From assembly GCA_009760855.2 (NCBI GenBank), contig WPIO01000070.1, positions 1,272,001 through 1,336,000 on the forward strand: a DNA stretch of 64,000 bases. The letters run 5' to 3'. Of the stretch, positions 1-43,539 are shown piece after piece. A program made the translations under genes and the position numbers. This DNA is from Cristatella mucedo (Eukaryota > Bryozoa > Phylactolaemata > Cristatellidae). Below the pieces are notes generated by a model. It made no database searches and was not told where the DNA came from. It saw nothing but the letters and a program-made list of their open reading frames with translations. The stretch's first letter is position 1. Every line of letters begins with the position of its first letter.

Positions 1-890
1 GGGATCTATCTCACCACTACGCACCGAACAACTGCTGCAGGTGGCAGTCCATCAACTTCATACGTGAGTGAACCCAAGGCAAGCAGTGGACAAGGGACAA
101 AGACGCCGGGACCCCGACGCATGAGGATGAATAAAGACTCCCAATTCTGAGACAAGTCGGAGCGCCTCACGTGCCGATGGCCAGCAGCTTGAAAACTCCA
201 TCGAACCTGCAGCGCAGCCATTTAATGCTTCAGCACCAGCTAACAACCAAGTAAGAAGCAAGTACGGAAGGCGATTCTCCAGCTGGCTGCAGTGTGATGA
301 GGAGTTTAGGCTGTCGATTTGCCATAGGCTGCGAATCCACTGATTCGCTGACTTCGTGCGTGAAATCTGACGACTAAAACATAAACTATGTGAATCCTGG
401 GACGCGCATCGCTCGCTGTAAAGCTAGAGCACAGCGCAGCGTGGCCAGTGCGCTGCACTGGGAGCGCAAAAGGTGGTGAATTGAGAGCGCTGCACTGCCG
501 TGGTAGAATAACAGCTAGATCGCTACAGGGATCGCTGGGTACAGGGTTGCTGGCCTTTATACGGCCTAAACACTAAACCGTCATATCACATGTGTGCACA
601 CGAAAAGAAGTGCACCTCATAAGCTCCTTATTAACATTCAAGAAGGTCAATGTTGGCTGCTGGAATGATGAGGGATGGACGAAAGCAAGTATGAGCAGCA
701 GCAGCAGCCTGCCGTTCAATACAGTGGAGCTGCTGCTGCTGCTGCTGCTGCTTCGCTCGTCGTGACGTGCTTTACTCGACGGCTTGCTCTTCGTTAACTT
801 TGTTGCTCTTTGGCCTGACAGTTTGGTACGAATGAAACCATGGACCAACATGCCTTGACAAAGCTGATAAAACGAAGTCCAAGGGCTGCC
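1..890. other. Non-coding flank, no gene recognised
   Basis: I find no conserved protein, RNA gene or clear mobile element here. A run of CAG triplets near 691-706 faces a run of CTG triplets near 727-752, so the two could pair as a hairpin. The short open frames lack any recognisable domain. Confidence 0.5.
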
Positions 891-894
891 CAGT

Positions 895-990
895 TCCAAA
901 GTAATCTTATTTGAAAAATTCAATCGGACCACACGACTGGAACCCACGACCTGGGCCGTAAAGTGCGAGTGCCTTGCCCTAAGGCTAAGA
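895..990 (-). mobile_element. Diverged tRNA-type SINE fragment
   Basis: On the minus strand a pol III box B-like segment (around 945-962) lies downstream of a box A-like segment (around 975-988). The spacing is that of a tRNA-derived head, like the better SINE copies elsewhere in this window. The body and tail are not recognisable. Confidence 0.4.
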
Positions 991-1154
991 CTCGGGGAGG
1001 GGGGGGTCAATATCTAAAAGGCACCGGCCACTAGCACAAGCTGCTACAAATATGAGTAAAGACTTTAACAGAGCGACTGCCGCACACGTTATAATGAGCA
1101 GAGCCAAATAGGAGCAAGCACAAACCTGGCAGTCGCCCGTACTCGAGTTCAAAC

Positions 1155-1277
1155 TAAGGGGAGGGAACGGGAAGGGAAGGGACCGGGAAGGGGGGAGGGA
1201 ACGGGAAGGGGAGGGAACGGGAAGGGGAGGGAACGGGAAGGGGAGGGAACGGGAAGGGAAGGGAACGGGAAGGGAAG
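1155..1277 (+). repeat. G-rich 16-bp tandem repeat
   Basis: Units close to GAACGGGAAGGGGAGG repeat about seven times with minor variation. Closely spaced GGG and GGGG runs on the plus strand make a G-quadruplex plausible. No gene is nearby that would give it a function. Confidence 0.8.
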
Positions 1278-1495
1278 GATCAGAAGAAAGTGAAGTACGA
1301 GAGAGGCTGCACCGAATTTGCGCGTAACCAACCACTAGTTTTTCATAAGTCCGCAGATCCAGCAGTGCAGCAGACATTTGCAGCTACAGCTGTAGCAGAA
1401 GAAACTTGCACTATGCACGATTGCCGAGCAGCCACATGAGGAGGAGCTAGAAAGGACAGTTAGCATGATTAAAAAGTAAATAGCAGCATATTTAG

Positions 1496-1606
1496 AGGCC
1501 TCATTTATATAGCAGCACAAGATAATTAGCGGCTGTAACACACTTGCTGTGAGGCAATACACAATTACTAGCCGTGGGACTTGAACTCGTGACAAGGACG
1601 CAAAGT
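1496..1606 (-). mobile_element. SINE-1 copy, diverged
   Basis: The minus-strand order of segments matches the SINE-1 family (compare 41579-41745): a tail with the GCCTC motif, a middle with a paired CACTTGC segment, then a box B-like head. It is followed directly by a long TA repeat. Confidence 0.55.
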
Positions 1607-1611
1607 TTGGG

Positions 1612-1755
<144 letters not shown>

Positions 1756-1796
1756 AGGCTAAGACAATACCAATCCAGAGAAACGTTGAGTAACAA

Positions 1797-2636
1797 TAAT
1801 GGTAATAATATATTGATATAGCGCCCTCAAAGAGCTCAATCTCTTTCTAGGCACTTTACATCTGCTGCAAAGAAAGCACGTGCATCGAATGGCTAGTGGT
1901 AGCATGCTCAATGACAACAAGCACAGCATGGTTGAGGGTGACATGCACAAGGTCAGCATGCAAATGTGGTTAGTGGCAGCATACACAGTGTCAGCACGCA
2001 TAAGCACATGAAGGACGAATCACAGGGACCCACTAAATGAACGTTAAGCGCCTAGAGAGAGATTAAGTTCTCTGAGGGCGCTTTATCAAGTGAATTATTA
2101 TTATCATTATTATTAAATGCTGTCCTAAATAGGTGCGTTTAAAGTTCTTTTTAAATGCGGTCAAGTCAGGGGATGTTGTGATGCAAGTCGGGAGTGAGTT
2201 CCAGGCTTTGGGAGCATATGAACTAAATGCACGGTCTCCAAAGGGTTTGAGGTTTGTACGAGGTATTGGTAAACTGTTGGATTCCGAAAAGCGGGTGGTA
2301 CGATGCTTGGCCTGATGGGGTAGTAGATCTGAGGCTGGAGCCAAAGAATGAAGTGACCTAAAAGTGAGCGACACAACCTTGAAGTCGATTCATTACTTGA
2401 GTGGTAGCCAGTGCAGGTCGGCGAGAAGTGGTGTGATGTGGCAACTGCGACGCTCAAGACAGACAAACCTGGCTGGAGAGTTTTGCACCAGCTGTAAGCG
2501 CCTGATTGCACATGCCGGTGGGCCAGCAGGCAGTGAGTTACAGAAGTCAACACGGGATGTCACAGACGCATGGACCAATTTAGATGTGGTATCCCTGTCT
2601 AGGCAAGCCCGAATTCTAGCAGTGTTATAATAATAA
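1797..2636 (-). mobile_element. LINE-A retrotransposon, 3' half
   Basis: A minus-strand copy of the LINE-A family (L2/CR1-like non-LTR element). It holds the 3' untranslated part (1797-2033) and the C-terminal part of the reverse-transcriptase ORF, decaying. Translation of 2625-2120 gives the family blocks SRVDFCNSLLAG, LHWLPLK and SFGDRAFSSYAPKAWN with frame breaks. A 74-bp fragment of the same family is inserted at 2040-2113, and another 3' end follows at 2637. It is 5'-truncated, as usual for LINEs. Confidence 0.85.
2040..2113 (+). mobile_element. 74-bp LINE-A 3' end nested in a LINE-A copy
   Basis: The last 74 bp of LINE-A lie in plus orientation, ending in ATT-type repeats. They interrupt a minus-strand copy between two direct repeats TAAATG (2034-2039 and 2114-2119). 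Removing the insert and one repeat restores the uninterrupted family sequence seen at 57525-57550, so this is a very short target-primed insertion. Confidence 0.85.
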
Positions 2637-2765
2637 TAACACTAATGCACTTTATAAAGCGCCCTCAGAGAACTAAATCTCTTTCTAGGCGCTTTACATT
2701 TGCTGCAAAGGGAAACGCGAATGAATGGAGAGTAATATCATGCTTGATAAACATGAATAACATGG
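2637..2765 (-). mobile_element. LINE-A 3' end, second nested copy
   Basis: An ATT-type tail (ATA/ATT repeats) followed by the family 3' end in minus orientation. The flanking host LINE sequence appears to resume near 2768 (TGTAGCTGAAAGTA), so this piece probably also inserted into the older copy. Its exact right border is uncertain. Confidence 0.7.
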
Positions 2766-2789
2766 CTATGTAGCTGAAAGTAATCGGTA

Positions 2790-3285
2790 CAGTAGGCTAA
2801 CACGATATAATACGGAAATTTTTATGATATCTGAGTATCGCTTGAATTGAACCAGAGAACAGGAAGACATTGCAGAGAAACACAAAGCCCAGACGTGCCC
2901 ATTGTACTGCCATCGGCGAAGGGGCTTGGTTTTCCCTACGCGATTAACATTAGCTCTTTAAGCATGAAAAAGCGCTACACTATAGACTCACTTGCTTCAT
3001 CAAATTCAAAGGGCTCACAGACTTTGGGCATCGGTTATTTCAAATTAAGTTCAATCATTGGTCACTTCAAACCAGGCAAACGGCACCGGCACCAGCAGCT
3101 GCTACGGGTGCAGTCGGAATCTTCGACTTGGCGGGCGCAGCGGCCTTTACCTTGTCATTTTGACAATAAGAATAACGTGCACTTTTTCGCTTCAAAAAGT
3201 TTTAAATTATTTTATTTTAAATATATATAATAATTCTTGTATATACCAGCAATTCTGATACAAAGTCCTTATCATATGAAGGCTA
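2790..3285. other. RPS9 upstream region
   Basis: No coding sequence is recognised. This block lies directly upstream of the inferred RPS9 start and must hold its core promoter. I see no clear TATA box near the predicted start, as is common for ribosomal protein genes. Confidence 0.4.
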
Positions 3286-3290
3286 ACCCC

Positions 3291-3337
3291 ACTCTTCCTC
3301 TTTTGGGATTACCGTTGCGGCGTTCGGACGTGGCTGG
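3291..3337 (+). promoter_or_regulatory. RPS9: RPS9 start region: TOP tract and leader exon
   Basis: A C followed by a pyrimidine tract (ACTCTTCCTCTTTTG, 3291-3305) matches the 5' terminal oligopyrimidine (TOP) signature of ribosomal protein mRNAs. The tract is followed by a short untranslated leader that ends at a strong donor (GTAAGT at 3338). A leader exon spliced to the ATG exon at 3644 is typical for this gene class. The exact start base is inferred, not observed. Confidence 0.6.
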
Positions 3338-3658
3338 GTAAGTCGCCGGTCTGTATGGTAACTTGTACGTCTGGGCTTTCTTTATTGTTGGTTGCTGCGT
3401 TGTTTAGGTGACTCGGTAGATGCGCCGTGGTTAAAGTTCTGTTTTTTGAGTGTAAGAGTTAGTTGAGCCGTGTGTCACGGCAGCGTTTCCGGTGTGGCAC
3501 CTGGCCATTCGGGCGGGCAATCGGTGCTTGGCGATTGACGAATCGGTTCCATCCTTGTACATACGAAAGCGTACGAGACGGAGCTGATTGCTAAGCCATA
3601 TATATATCTGCGGTACAGATTATCCGAGGGTGTACTATTGTAGGCCACGCTTTGAAAA

Positions 3659-4886
<1,228 letters not shown>

Positions 4887-4980
4887 TCAATCGATTTGCC
4901 ATCTCTACGTTGGACTGCGTTACGTTCAACTGTATCTTTCGAGGCCAGCTGGACCAGTGCTAGCAACATCTTGCTTGTTT

Positions 4981-4986
4981 AATAAA
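4981..4986 (+). terminator. RPS9: RPS9 poly(A) signal
   Basis: AATAAA 95 nt after the stop codon, followed by TG/GT-rich sequence. A second AATAAA at 5059-5064 could be an alternative site. Confidence 0.75.
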
Positions 4987-5064
4987 AATCGTCGGTCTTG
5001 AAAACTTTCACGTCTTGGCATGCTGGGGCAGAGCGACACAGCTGAAGTGTTATTGTGCAATAAA

Positions 5065-5570
5065 AACCGGCATTTTAAACTGCGGTTGTGCTGGACATTA
5101 AATAGATGTTGATTAAGTTGAAATATCTTAGGGTAGCCCACAAAAGTCAGGGTTTTACCGGTGAACTTGACCAAGTAGTGGATAAGTCAATTAAGGTCAA
5201 TCGCCTTGGTTTACTTTCTAGAAAAGTTGTGCTAATCAAAATGCAGTACTAGCCCTGTTTAATGACACTTGATGCTTTTTATGTCAGTATCTCTGTTCAC
5301 ACGTGTAATTCAATGTAAGTTTAAAAAAATGAATGATTTTGCCATTATGGAACCGATTGTAGCATATTTATCGAGACCGACTAGTGTTCAAAAGAGTGCT
5401 AATGTAAAGCTCGTGTTGAAAAAGCAAAATTTGTACGTTTCGCCTAAACAGATGATTAGTGAACCCCGACTGCTCAGTTCCTGTTAAATAGCCTTGTTAG
5501 GTGTGGTCACGCTATCTGAAATTTTGTGCAATGCGTTACAGCAGTTTTTACCAGGTTTGTTCCTTAAGTA
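5065..5570. other. Intergenic, nothing recognised
   Basis: AT-rich sequence without conserved protein similarity. The short open frames here show no domain. Confidence 0.5.
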
Positions 5571-5582
5571 ATGTTCAATAGT

Positions 5583-5630
5583 TTCTGTAAAGTGCCTAGA
5601 AAGATTTTTTTGAGGGAGCCATACAAATCT
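5583..5630 (+). mobile_element. LINE-A/SINE-2 type 3' tail fragment
   Basis: A short piece with TGTAAAGTGCCTAGAAAGA and AGCCATACAAAT. This is the intermediate tail type also seen at 17658-17745, between the LINE-A and SINE-2 ends. Confidence 0.5.
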
Positions 5631-5639
5631 TATAAACCA

Positions 5640-6165
5640 CAAAGGGCATGGGCATATGCAAAGCTGCTGGATTAAGTTGCTTTTAAGCAGCATAGAATTA
5701 AAAAAAAATGTTGAATACGTAAAAGGTCCTAGAAAGAGCTAAAATTAGAAGAATCATAGACACTGGTTGATCACTCTCAGAAATTGAGCTCTAGGCACAA
5801 CATGGGAAGCAAATCAATACGATCAATACTTGAACACGGTCAGCATGCATGCAAATGAAAAAGCACTCAAATGCTGCGAGGACCTTTTGCTTTTGTACTC
5901 GTCATTTAGACGTCAAGTTCGGGAATGGCATTACGTCAGTCGGCAGTACGTTCAGCCATCAGTTGCTGTCATGTAACGGCGAAATGGAATCCGAAAGCTA
6001 TTAAGTGATACTACTTGGCAGAAGCTATCGGCCGCTCGATGTACGACAAAATACGGCTGAAGCTGTATCTCTGGCGGTCCCACTCTTATCCTGCAACTTG
6101 ACGCATAAATCAAATACAACTAGCAGACTGAACTGACGGCCAGCCCCACCTGCTAGTTAGGGCAG
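5640..6165. other. Intergenic, nothing recognised
   Basis: No coding potential, RNA gene or repeat family that I can identify. Confidence 0.45.
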
Positions 6166-6169
6166 TTGA

Positions 6170-6328
6170 GCCGAGATGGCATACTAGGTAAGGCGGTTGC
6201 TTTCACGACCTCGGACCGGAGGTCGTGGGTTTGATTCTTTATCGCTACTGTAAGCGGTGGTGATAGCTATAAAGGCTCTTCTGTCGCTATACAAAAAGAG
6301 GCTGTTTAATCTGCTAGGATTTATTAAT
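6170..6328 (+). mobile_element. SINE-1 (tRNA-derived), near full length
   Basis: The head has a box A-like ACTAGGTAAGGCGG and a box B-like GTGGGTTTGATTC. The body carries the paired GGTGATAGC segment, and the tail is CTATACAAAAAGAGGC then TGTTTAATC. The same order is found at 29975-30145 and 63717-63866. Confidence 0.8.
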
Positions 6329-6329
6329 T

Positions 6330-7240
6330 TTCTGGCCGGTCACGGGATTGTCAATTGCTTGTACGCTTGCTTCCCTCCTGCCATTTGGGCTAAGGACACA
6401 CCTTCCTCTGCCTGTCGTTCGGCATGATGGGACATTTTCTCTATCGATACTCAGCCTGTTCACTGAGCATCCAACCACATACAGAACGACTTTTAAACTA
6501 AATTCTTCGCCGGAAAGTTAAATTTACAACCAAAGAAAACATTAATAGCCATGGAATTTCTCTGTGAAGGAATAGCAATGCGAGATGGATTCGAGTTGAT
6601 TTTTATTGGTATTGATTACTGAGAAGAGCTTTTTGTGCGACGGACTTTTTTTGAGCCAAGATGATGGGAGTTAGAACTTGTGCAAAGTATTTGAGATAAC
6701 AAGGAGCGGTGTCCCAAGCGGTAGCAATCCTGAATGAACCCTGTACGTTTTTACTAGAGCTCGCTGCCTGTGGACTCGCTTCGCTTAGTTTTCAATGCTG
6801 TACATTAACTTTATCTATTACGCATCTATTACGCGTCGCTCCCAGAAGTACTGGGCACCATCTTGCCAAGTGACGGACAGACCTTCTCGATTTAATTAAT
6901 AGGGATGGAAGTCGTCGATGCCAGAGCAGGCGATTGAAATAAGTCAAATATAATAGATGTTCTTGAAAGTTTACTCGAGATGACGCGGCAAGCGAACACA
7001 AGCATGTCACTTTCTCAATCGGCTTCTTCTGGAGTCCTGCCGTAGCACCTGCTCTGTTCCAAGAATTCCAGCCTACGCCGTGAAAGATCCGGCTACCTGC
7101 CCAACTGCTTAGACCGTTTGAGTGCACGTCTACACCAGTCGAGAGCTTCCACTGAAAGAGACCGATCACGCGGTCCAAGTTCCAGACTTCTGGGGCATAC
7201 CTCGGTCTTTTCCTTTCCGGTGCCAGCCTTTAAGCTAGGC
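6330..7240. other. Intergenic, no gene recognised
   Basis: No recognisable gene. The right part may be further 3' decay of the minus-strand LINE at 7250-7920, but I could not confirm domains. Confidence 0.4.
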
Positions 7241-7249
7241 GACGCCGAG

Positions 7250-7920
7250 CTCGATATATTAAATGTCAGTAGCTCCGTCTACGCTCGGGAACAGATGAAG
7301 AAGACCTGTCTCATAGACAGAGTTCAAAGACTTCTCCTGGTCAACGCATTTTAAGTTGTGTCGCTCAACAAAGTTGACATTACCCTGCAAGCACAGCGTA
7401 ATAGAAACATTAAGCGAGACTGAGCAACAATCCGAAACAGTCAGCGGGCAAACAACAAAGTATGTGGGGCAGACATCCTTAGTGATAACGAGATCCAAGA
7501 TATGGCCACCGGCGTAAGTGGTATGATTCACGTATTGGACCAAACCAAAATTATCAAGACGGTCAAGAAATGAGCAGACCTTGCTGTTGCTAGGGCTGTC
7601 AACGTGAATGGGGAAGTCTCCTACAATCAGTAACGGCTAGTCAAACACAGATATTTTTGTGAGAAACTCTAAAAACTCCTACATAAACAAGGTTGAGCAG
7701 CCAGAAGGAGGTGAGTAGATCGCAACAATCAGAGGCCACGACGTACACCAACGGCTCCATGACCTGGAACTCAATCAGCTCAAATGCTAACGACGAGTCC
7801 GGAATCTCGCTTAAATGCATATCTTACGGCGTCGGCTTTTATGCAGCTTCGGCCGTTGATTGTCACAAAATTGGTTCATGGTCTTTGAAATTCCGGAACA
7901 GCGATTACTGATTGTCAGTC
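7250..7920 (-). mobile_element. LINE endonuclease-domain remnant
   Basis: Minus-strand translation, with frameshifts, gives motifs of an AP-like LINE endonuclease. These are a FQVMEPLVYVV block near 7770-7720, VGDFPIHVDSPSN near 7640-7600 (the GDFN-H type motif), then VNHTTYAGGHILDLVITKD near 7530-7480. The last is the usual C-terminal endonuclease segment. Stops and frame breaks show it is dead. No reverse-transcriptase part follows. Confidence 0.75.
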
Positions 7921-7999
7921 ATAATCTGGTCGGTTTGGGTCTCGCCGACGTTTCAAGGTGGCGGTCGTGGCACCGATGGCAGAGATCCGGAGGAAGCCT

Positions 8000-9740
8000 A
8001 CAATAATTCACCCGCATAGATTGGTAGCAGATAGGGCGGCAGCAAGCTGGCTAAGGTCAGCTGGTTGAATTTCCCGCTCGGTTGCTCGTATGGCGAACAG
8101 TGGCTGCAGTTCAGAGCATACCGACGTAAACGAAGCTCCCTGTGTCCTCACGTTAATGCATTTCCGCCTGTAACTCAGCTGCAGTGGCGTACATAGGGTA
8201 CTGTGCGCCCAGGGATGAGCAGACGGCACCCCTCAGTATTAGGTGCCCCTTTTGTAGTCCCCTGATCCAGCACCCAGGGACATGTGCCCCCTGCCCCTCT
8301 TCGGTACGCCACACGCTTCCTTTGCAGCATACAGTCCTCTGAAGGTGCTGTACACATTTTTTGTAATAATAATAATTATTATTATTGTTTGAGTTTCCCG
8401 GCATGCTCAGCTTCTATCATGCAGTTATTCTCGAACTCAGTTATCTTCTCCATCTACTAATTTGTCTAGATCTGCACTACGTTTGGGAGCTTGCCGATTA
8501 AGCCACAGCCAGCTCTTTATGGCCACTTCTAGTCTGAGCAGCCAGGCTTACGGATGTTGGGAGAGTGTAGGAAGACTCGCTGTGTCTCGCTCGGTACAGC
8601 TGAGTTAAATGGGCAGCCGAGGGCAGAAGCTAGAGGTGAGAGGTGAGAGACGGGCAGCGCAGCACGTGGCAGCAGATTGGAGGCGATCAGAGCTGACTCC
8701 GGCTCCCAACTTCCTGCCTCTTACCGTCCCGAGAGGACCCGAGAGGAGCACGTGCAGCTTAAACGGGCACTTTAGGTTCGCGCGCCAGTTGTCGCTTGCT
8801 CGAAAGGCTTTCGGCGTTCGCAAAGCAAAGCTCTTTTACTCGTAATTCTATTTTAACTGCTAGCTAACTTTAACAGTTGGATAAGTTTTTAAACACTTTA
8901 GGAGGGGTCAAAGCTCCTGCCAGATTCGCGACAGCTGGAAAGTAGCCTCTTTCGAACACTAAAAAGAAGGTTGTGGCCCTTTATGATAGCTTGAAGCAGG
9001 GTACTAAATTTCAACCTTCAGCAGATCCCTATAGGTCAGCCTAAAGAGGACTGCTTCCTCAGAAACTCTGGAAATGTGACCGTCCCCTTACAAAAAAGAT
9101 GGCTGGTAGTCATGGTCTGCAGTGATAATATCTAGCGATGATCAGTAATGATGGCCACTCAGTTTATTTCGGCTTCGAACTACCGAGTTATATGCAGTGG
9201 CATATAACTGAATAACGAGAATAAGAATAAATAAAAATAAATTAAAAGTAATAATAATAATCGAAAGCAGTTGCTGCTGCTGCTAGAGCGGCGTTCGAAG
9301 CCAACGTTCAAGCAGCGCTAACTGATCATATCAGGAATACGATAATACCCGTTTTCTAAAAACAAAAATTCAGGAGCCACTCGTAATCTCTATGCCTGTC
9401 ATAGCTAAACGATTTGAGTCAGAAGAGTGTTGTGTGCGCCTGCGGCTTCTTCTGTTGTAATAAGCGAAGCGGCTGACACTAATGCACACGCCTGCATATC
9501 TAATGGCTTAACTATTGGCCCCACCTGCGGCCACTAGTTATGCCATTAGAGCAGCGCAGCTTCGAGCCACTACTGCAGATTATATTTCGTGTCGTCTGCT
9601 GCGATTGATTGGGTTCCCATATATGTGCCCGTTGAGAGGAATAAAGAGTCTCGTTAACCGCGAAAGTGCACACGCCGTGTCTCCGTAAGACTCCCACTAA
9701 AACAGCCGCCGCCGGAGACACTGTCACACAACAAGAGCAG
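8000..9740. other. Intergenic, short AT repeats only
   Basis: An ATT/AAT repeat at 8364-8390 and an AAT-rich stretch at 9215-9262 may be LINE tails. Otherwise no gene or known repeat is recognised. The short open frames near 8605-8845 overlap on both strands and show no domain. Confidence 0.45.
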
Positions 9741-9744
9741 TCGG

Positions 9745-9950
9745 TACGATGGATTGCCTGGTTTGGTAGTAGTTAGGATAGTGAGGCTGGAGCCAGAGAA
9801 GGAAGGGGCCTAATAGTGAGTGACATAACCTTGAAGTCGGTGTGGTGCTTTATTGGGAGCCACTGCAGGTGGACAGGAAGCGGTGTTACGTGGCAACTGC
9901 AACGCTAACGATAGACAAGCCAAGCTGCAGAGTGCATTCAGACGTTGAAC
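9745..9950 (-). mobile_element. LINE-A reverse-transcriptase fragment
   Basis: About 200 bp matching the C-terminal reverse-transcriptase part of LINE-A at 57715-57920 in minus orientation. Shared stretches include TACGATGGATTGCCTGG, AGGCTGGAGCCAGAGAA and ACCTTGAAGTCG. It is degraded and non-coding. Confidence 0.75.
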
Positions 9951-9954
9951 AGTT

Positions 9955-10530
9955 GGCCCTACAGATGTGGCTATTCAATAGACTGCTTTTCGTTAGCTAC
10001 GCTATGTTTAGGCCTAAAATGGGCGTTCTTACTTGCCGCTACGTCTCTGCATGCATCGATGCAACAATGAAGATTCGCGATTCGCACTTGTAGGCAGCAG
10101 TTCAGTCAGTATTTGTCGCGTGTCTGCAAAGGACTAGCGACTGCTAGGCGCACCACGCTCGTGGCGAAGGACGTCTGCGCGTACTTCACACTAACCCGTC
10201 GCGCCAAAGCACGAGAGGCTATAGAAATACGCTGGCTATACAGGCTAAGCAAAAATTAAGGTTCACCAGAGGTATAATCTATGCTTCCTCTTTGACGGGG
10301 GCAGATTTTGATACTTTCGCGAACTTCGACCGGGCTATTAACCGAGGCCACGGACGCGGTAAACGAACGGCAGCGACGAAGCTCGACTCTTCTCGAGCAG
10401 CCAATTATGGAAATGCGCACATTCAGGCGTGAATTGCTTGCGATAGGCTGCATAGAAACAGAGATTAAGTATTATTATAATTATATTCTTTTAGTTCCGA
10501 TCCGCAGCGCGAGCGGAAAATGCGTACCGT
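9955..10530. other. Intergenic upstream of SEC31
   Basis: No gene or repeat recognised. Base composition rises in G+C towards the right edge. Confidence 0.4.
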
Positions 10531-10534
10531 GTTT

Positions 10535-11220
10535 TCGGTACAACACCGCGGCCTCGCTCCACTGGCGGCGGCCGCTGGAGCCACTCCAGCAGTGCGGTCG
10601 GCCGGCCGAGGCTTCGCTCGTATGGATAGCTATCGCCAGGATTTTCTCGTGCGCGCAGCGTCCCGGCACCAGAGCAGCGCAGCGTCCCAGGACCAGAGCA
10701 GCGGTGCCGTCTAGCAACAGCGAGGCCATTTAGCCCACCGGCCGGCTAGGGTTTGTGGGATATTGCAGCTGCCACGTCCGCCGCCACGGTTTTCTAGGCG
10801 TTTTAGGACGCTGGATCGAGTTGCAGTGCCTTCGATTCGCTCGAGTAGCACCAGGTGCGTGGCTAGTTTGTATTTCTTCAGTTATCGTGTGCTTACAGGT
10901 CCGCAACCCGTCCTCAAGCCGCCTTACGACCGACGCTGCTGTTGTGGTCCGCTCAGCACTCGCCGTTTCGCCGCACTTGTGCTACTAGGTGACGTGTGGA
11001 TGCTCATTGCTGCTAACTTTTGGATTAGTCGCATTATTAGAGTCAGCTTTTGATTTATTAGCTGGGTGCCAGGGAGCGTGGCGTAAATGCTTAGCCGAGC
11101 GCAGTCACTGTTCGTCTCCGTGGACGGGTTGCAGCAGCACCACCAGATTGTTATGTAGTATGCCGTTAGCAATACTATTTGAGCCCGCTTCATCAGTAAT
11201 TGCGCGCGCGCGCGTCTAGC
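10535..11220 (+). promoter_or_regulatory. SEC31: GC-rich probable SEC31 promoter region
   Basis: A CpG-rich block lies before the SEC31 start-codon exon. It holds a 25-bp tandem duplication near 10659-10708 (AGCGTCCCGGCACCAGAGC type). A possible untranslated exon would end at 10854, where CAG|GTGCGT forms a good donor, and would be spliced to the acceptor at 11365. The transcription start cannot be fixed from sequence. Confidence 0.4.
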
Positions 11221-11371
11221 GAATCTTTAGGTGAAATTTTTCGATATTCCGTCCCATCGAATGTGGGCGCCCTTAGGCCTGACTGAAGTGACCAGTCGTT
11301 TTTACAAGCTGTCTCAAACAGCTGCTGCTGCTGCTGGCAGCGACACGTTTTCTCGTTTCTCGCAGGACGCA

Positions 11372-42798
<31,427 letters not shown>

Positions 42799-42841
<43 letters not shown>
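42799..42841. repeat. (CT)n microsatellite
   Basis: Begins two bases after the SEC31 stop codon, so it lies in the 3' untranslated region. Confidence 0.93.
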
Positions 42842-42842
<1 letters not shown>

Positions 42843-43429
42843 CCGCCTCCGCCACCCACCGATCTTCACCCTCGGACTAGTGTGAGCCTCGGTGTGCACG
42901 CGGGTCACCGACGCAGTCACTCACTGGCATACATGGCCACTCTTGCGCACCTTGCCGCTTTGTGTGTGTGTGATTGGGCCGTGACTATCGAGCAGCAGGA
43001 GCAGGCGATGCCGTCAGTTTCCTGCTTCAGCTGTCACTTACCTGAGAGTGCCGTCACCTTGTGAAGCGGCGCTGCACTCGGCACGGTGCTGTCCTGTGCA
43101 CAGACTCACCAGTCGGTCTGCCTGCCGGTTTAAATTAAAGGTAGGGGTCGTGTGACGTCACTTCCTGGTGCTGCCCAAGTCCAATCGCCACGTGGCTGCA
43201 GTACTGGCACGGCTGCAGTGCTGAACAATGCAGTCTGACTAATGATGACGAAGGTGCTGTGGTAGCTGTGGCTGCTTATGTTTGCTACGTCTAGCTTCGT
43301 CTGCATGTCCCTGCTTCCTGAACCGTTTATTTAGTCTCGACTAACTTTGCTGCGCATGTAGCCGGCTTAACGTGATCATGCTGCGTGGCTTCGCTCGTAG
43401 CCCGATGTCGTACTGTCACGGTTGTACCT

Positions 43430-43435
43430 AATAAA
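43430..43435 (+). terminator. SEC31: SEC31 probable poly(A) signal
   Basis: The first AATAAA after the SEC31 stop, about 630 nt downstream. A LINE-A tail begins 27 bases later. Confidence 0.55.
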
Positions 43436-43461
43436 TATATCCGTACAGGCTTATCTGTCGC

Positions 43462-43536
43462 AATAATAATAATGCACTTGATAAAGCTTCTTCAGAGAAC
43501 TCAATCTCTTTCTAGGCGCTTTACACTTGCTGTGAC
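43462..43536 (-). mobile_element. LINE-A 3' end only
   Basis: An (AAT)n tail, TGCACTTGATAAAGC and TCTAGGCGCTTTACACTTGC in minus orientation, placed just after the SEC31 poly(A) signal. Confidence 0.82.
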
Positions 43537-43539
43537 TTG

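Noticed and set aside
10308-10733. 141-codon plus-strand frame upstream of SEC31
   Set aside because: Overlaps open frames on the other strand in a GC-rich promoter region; no domain.
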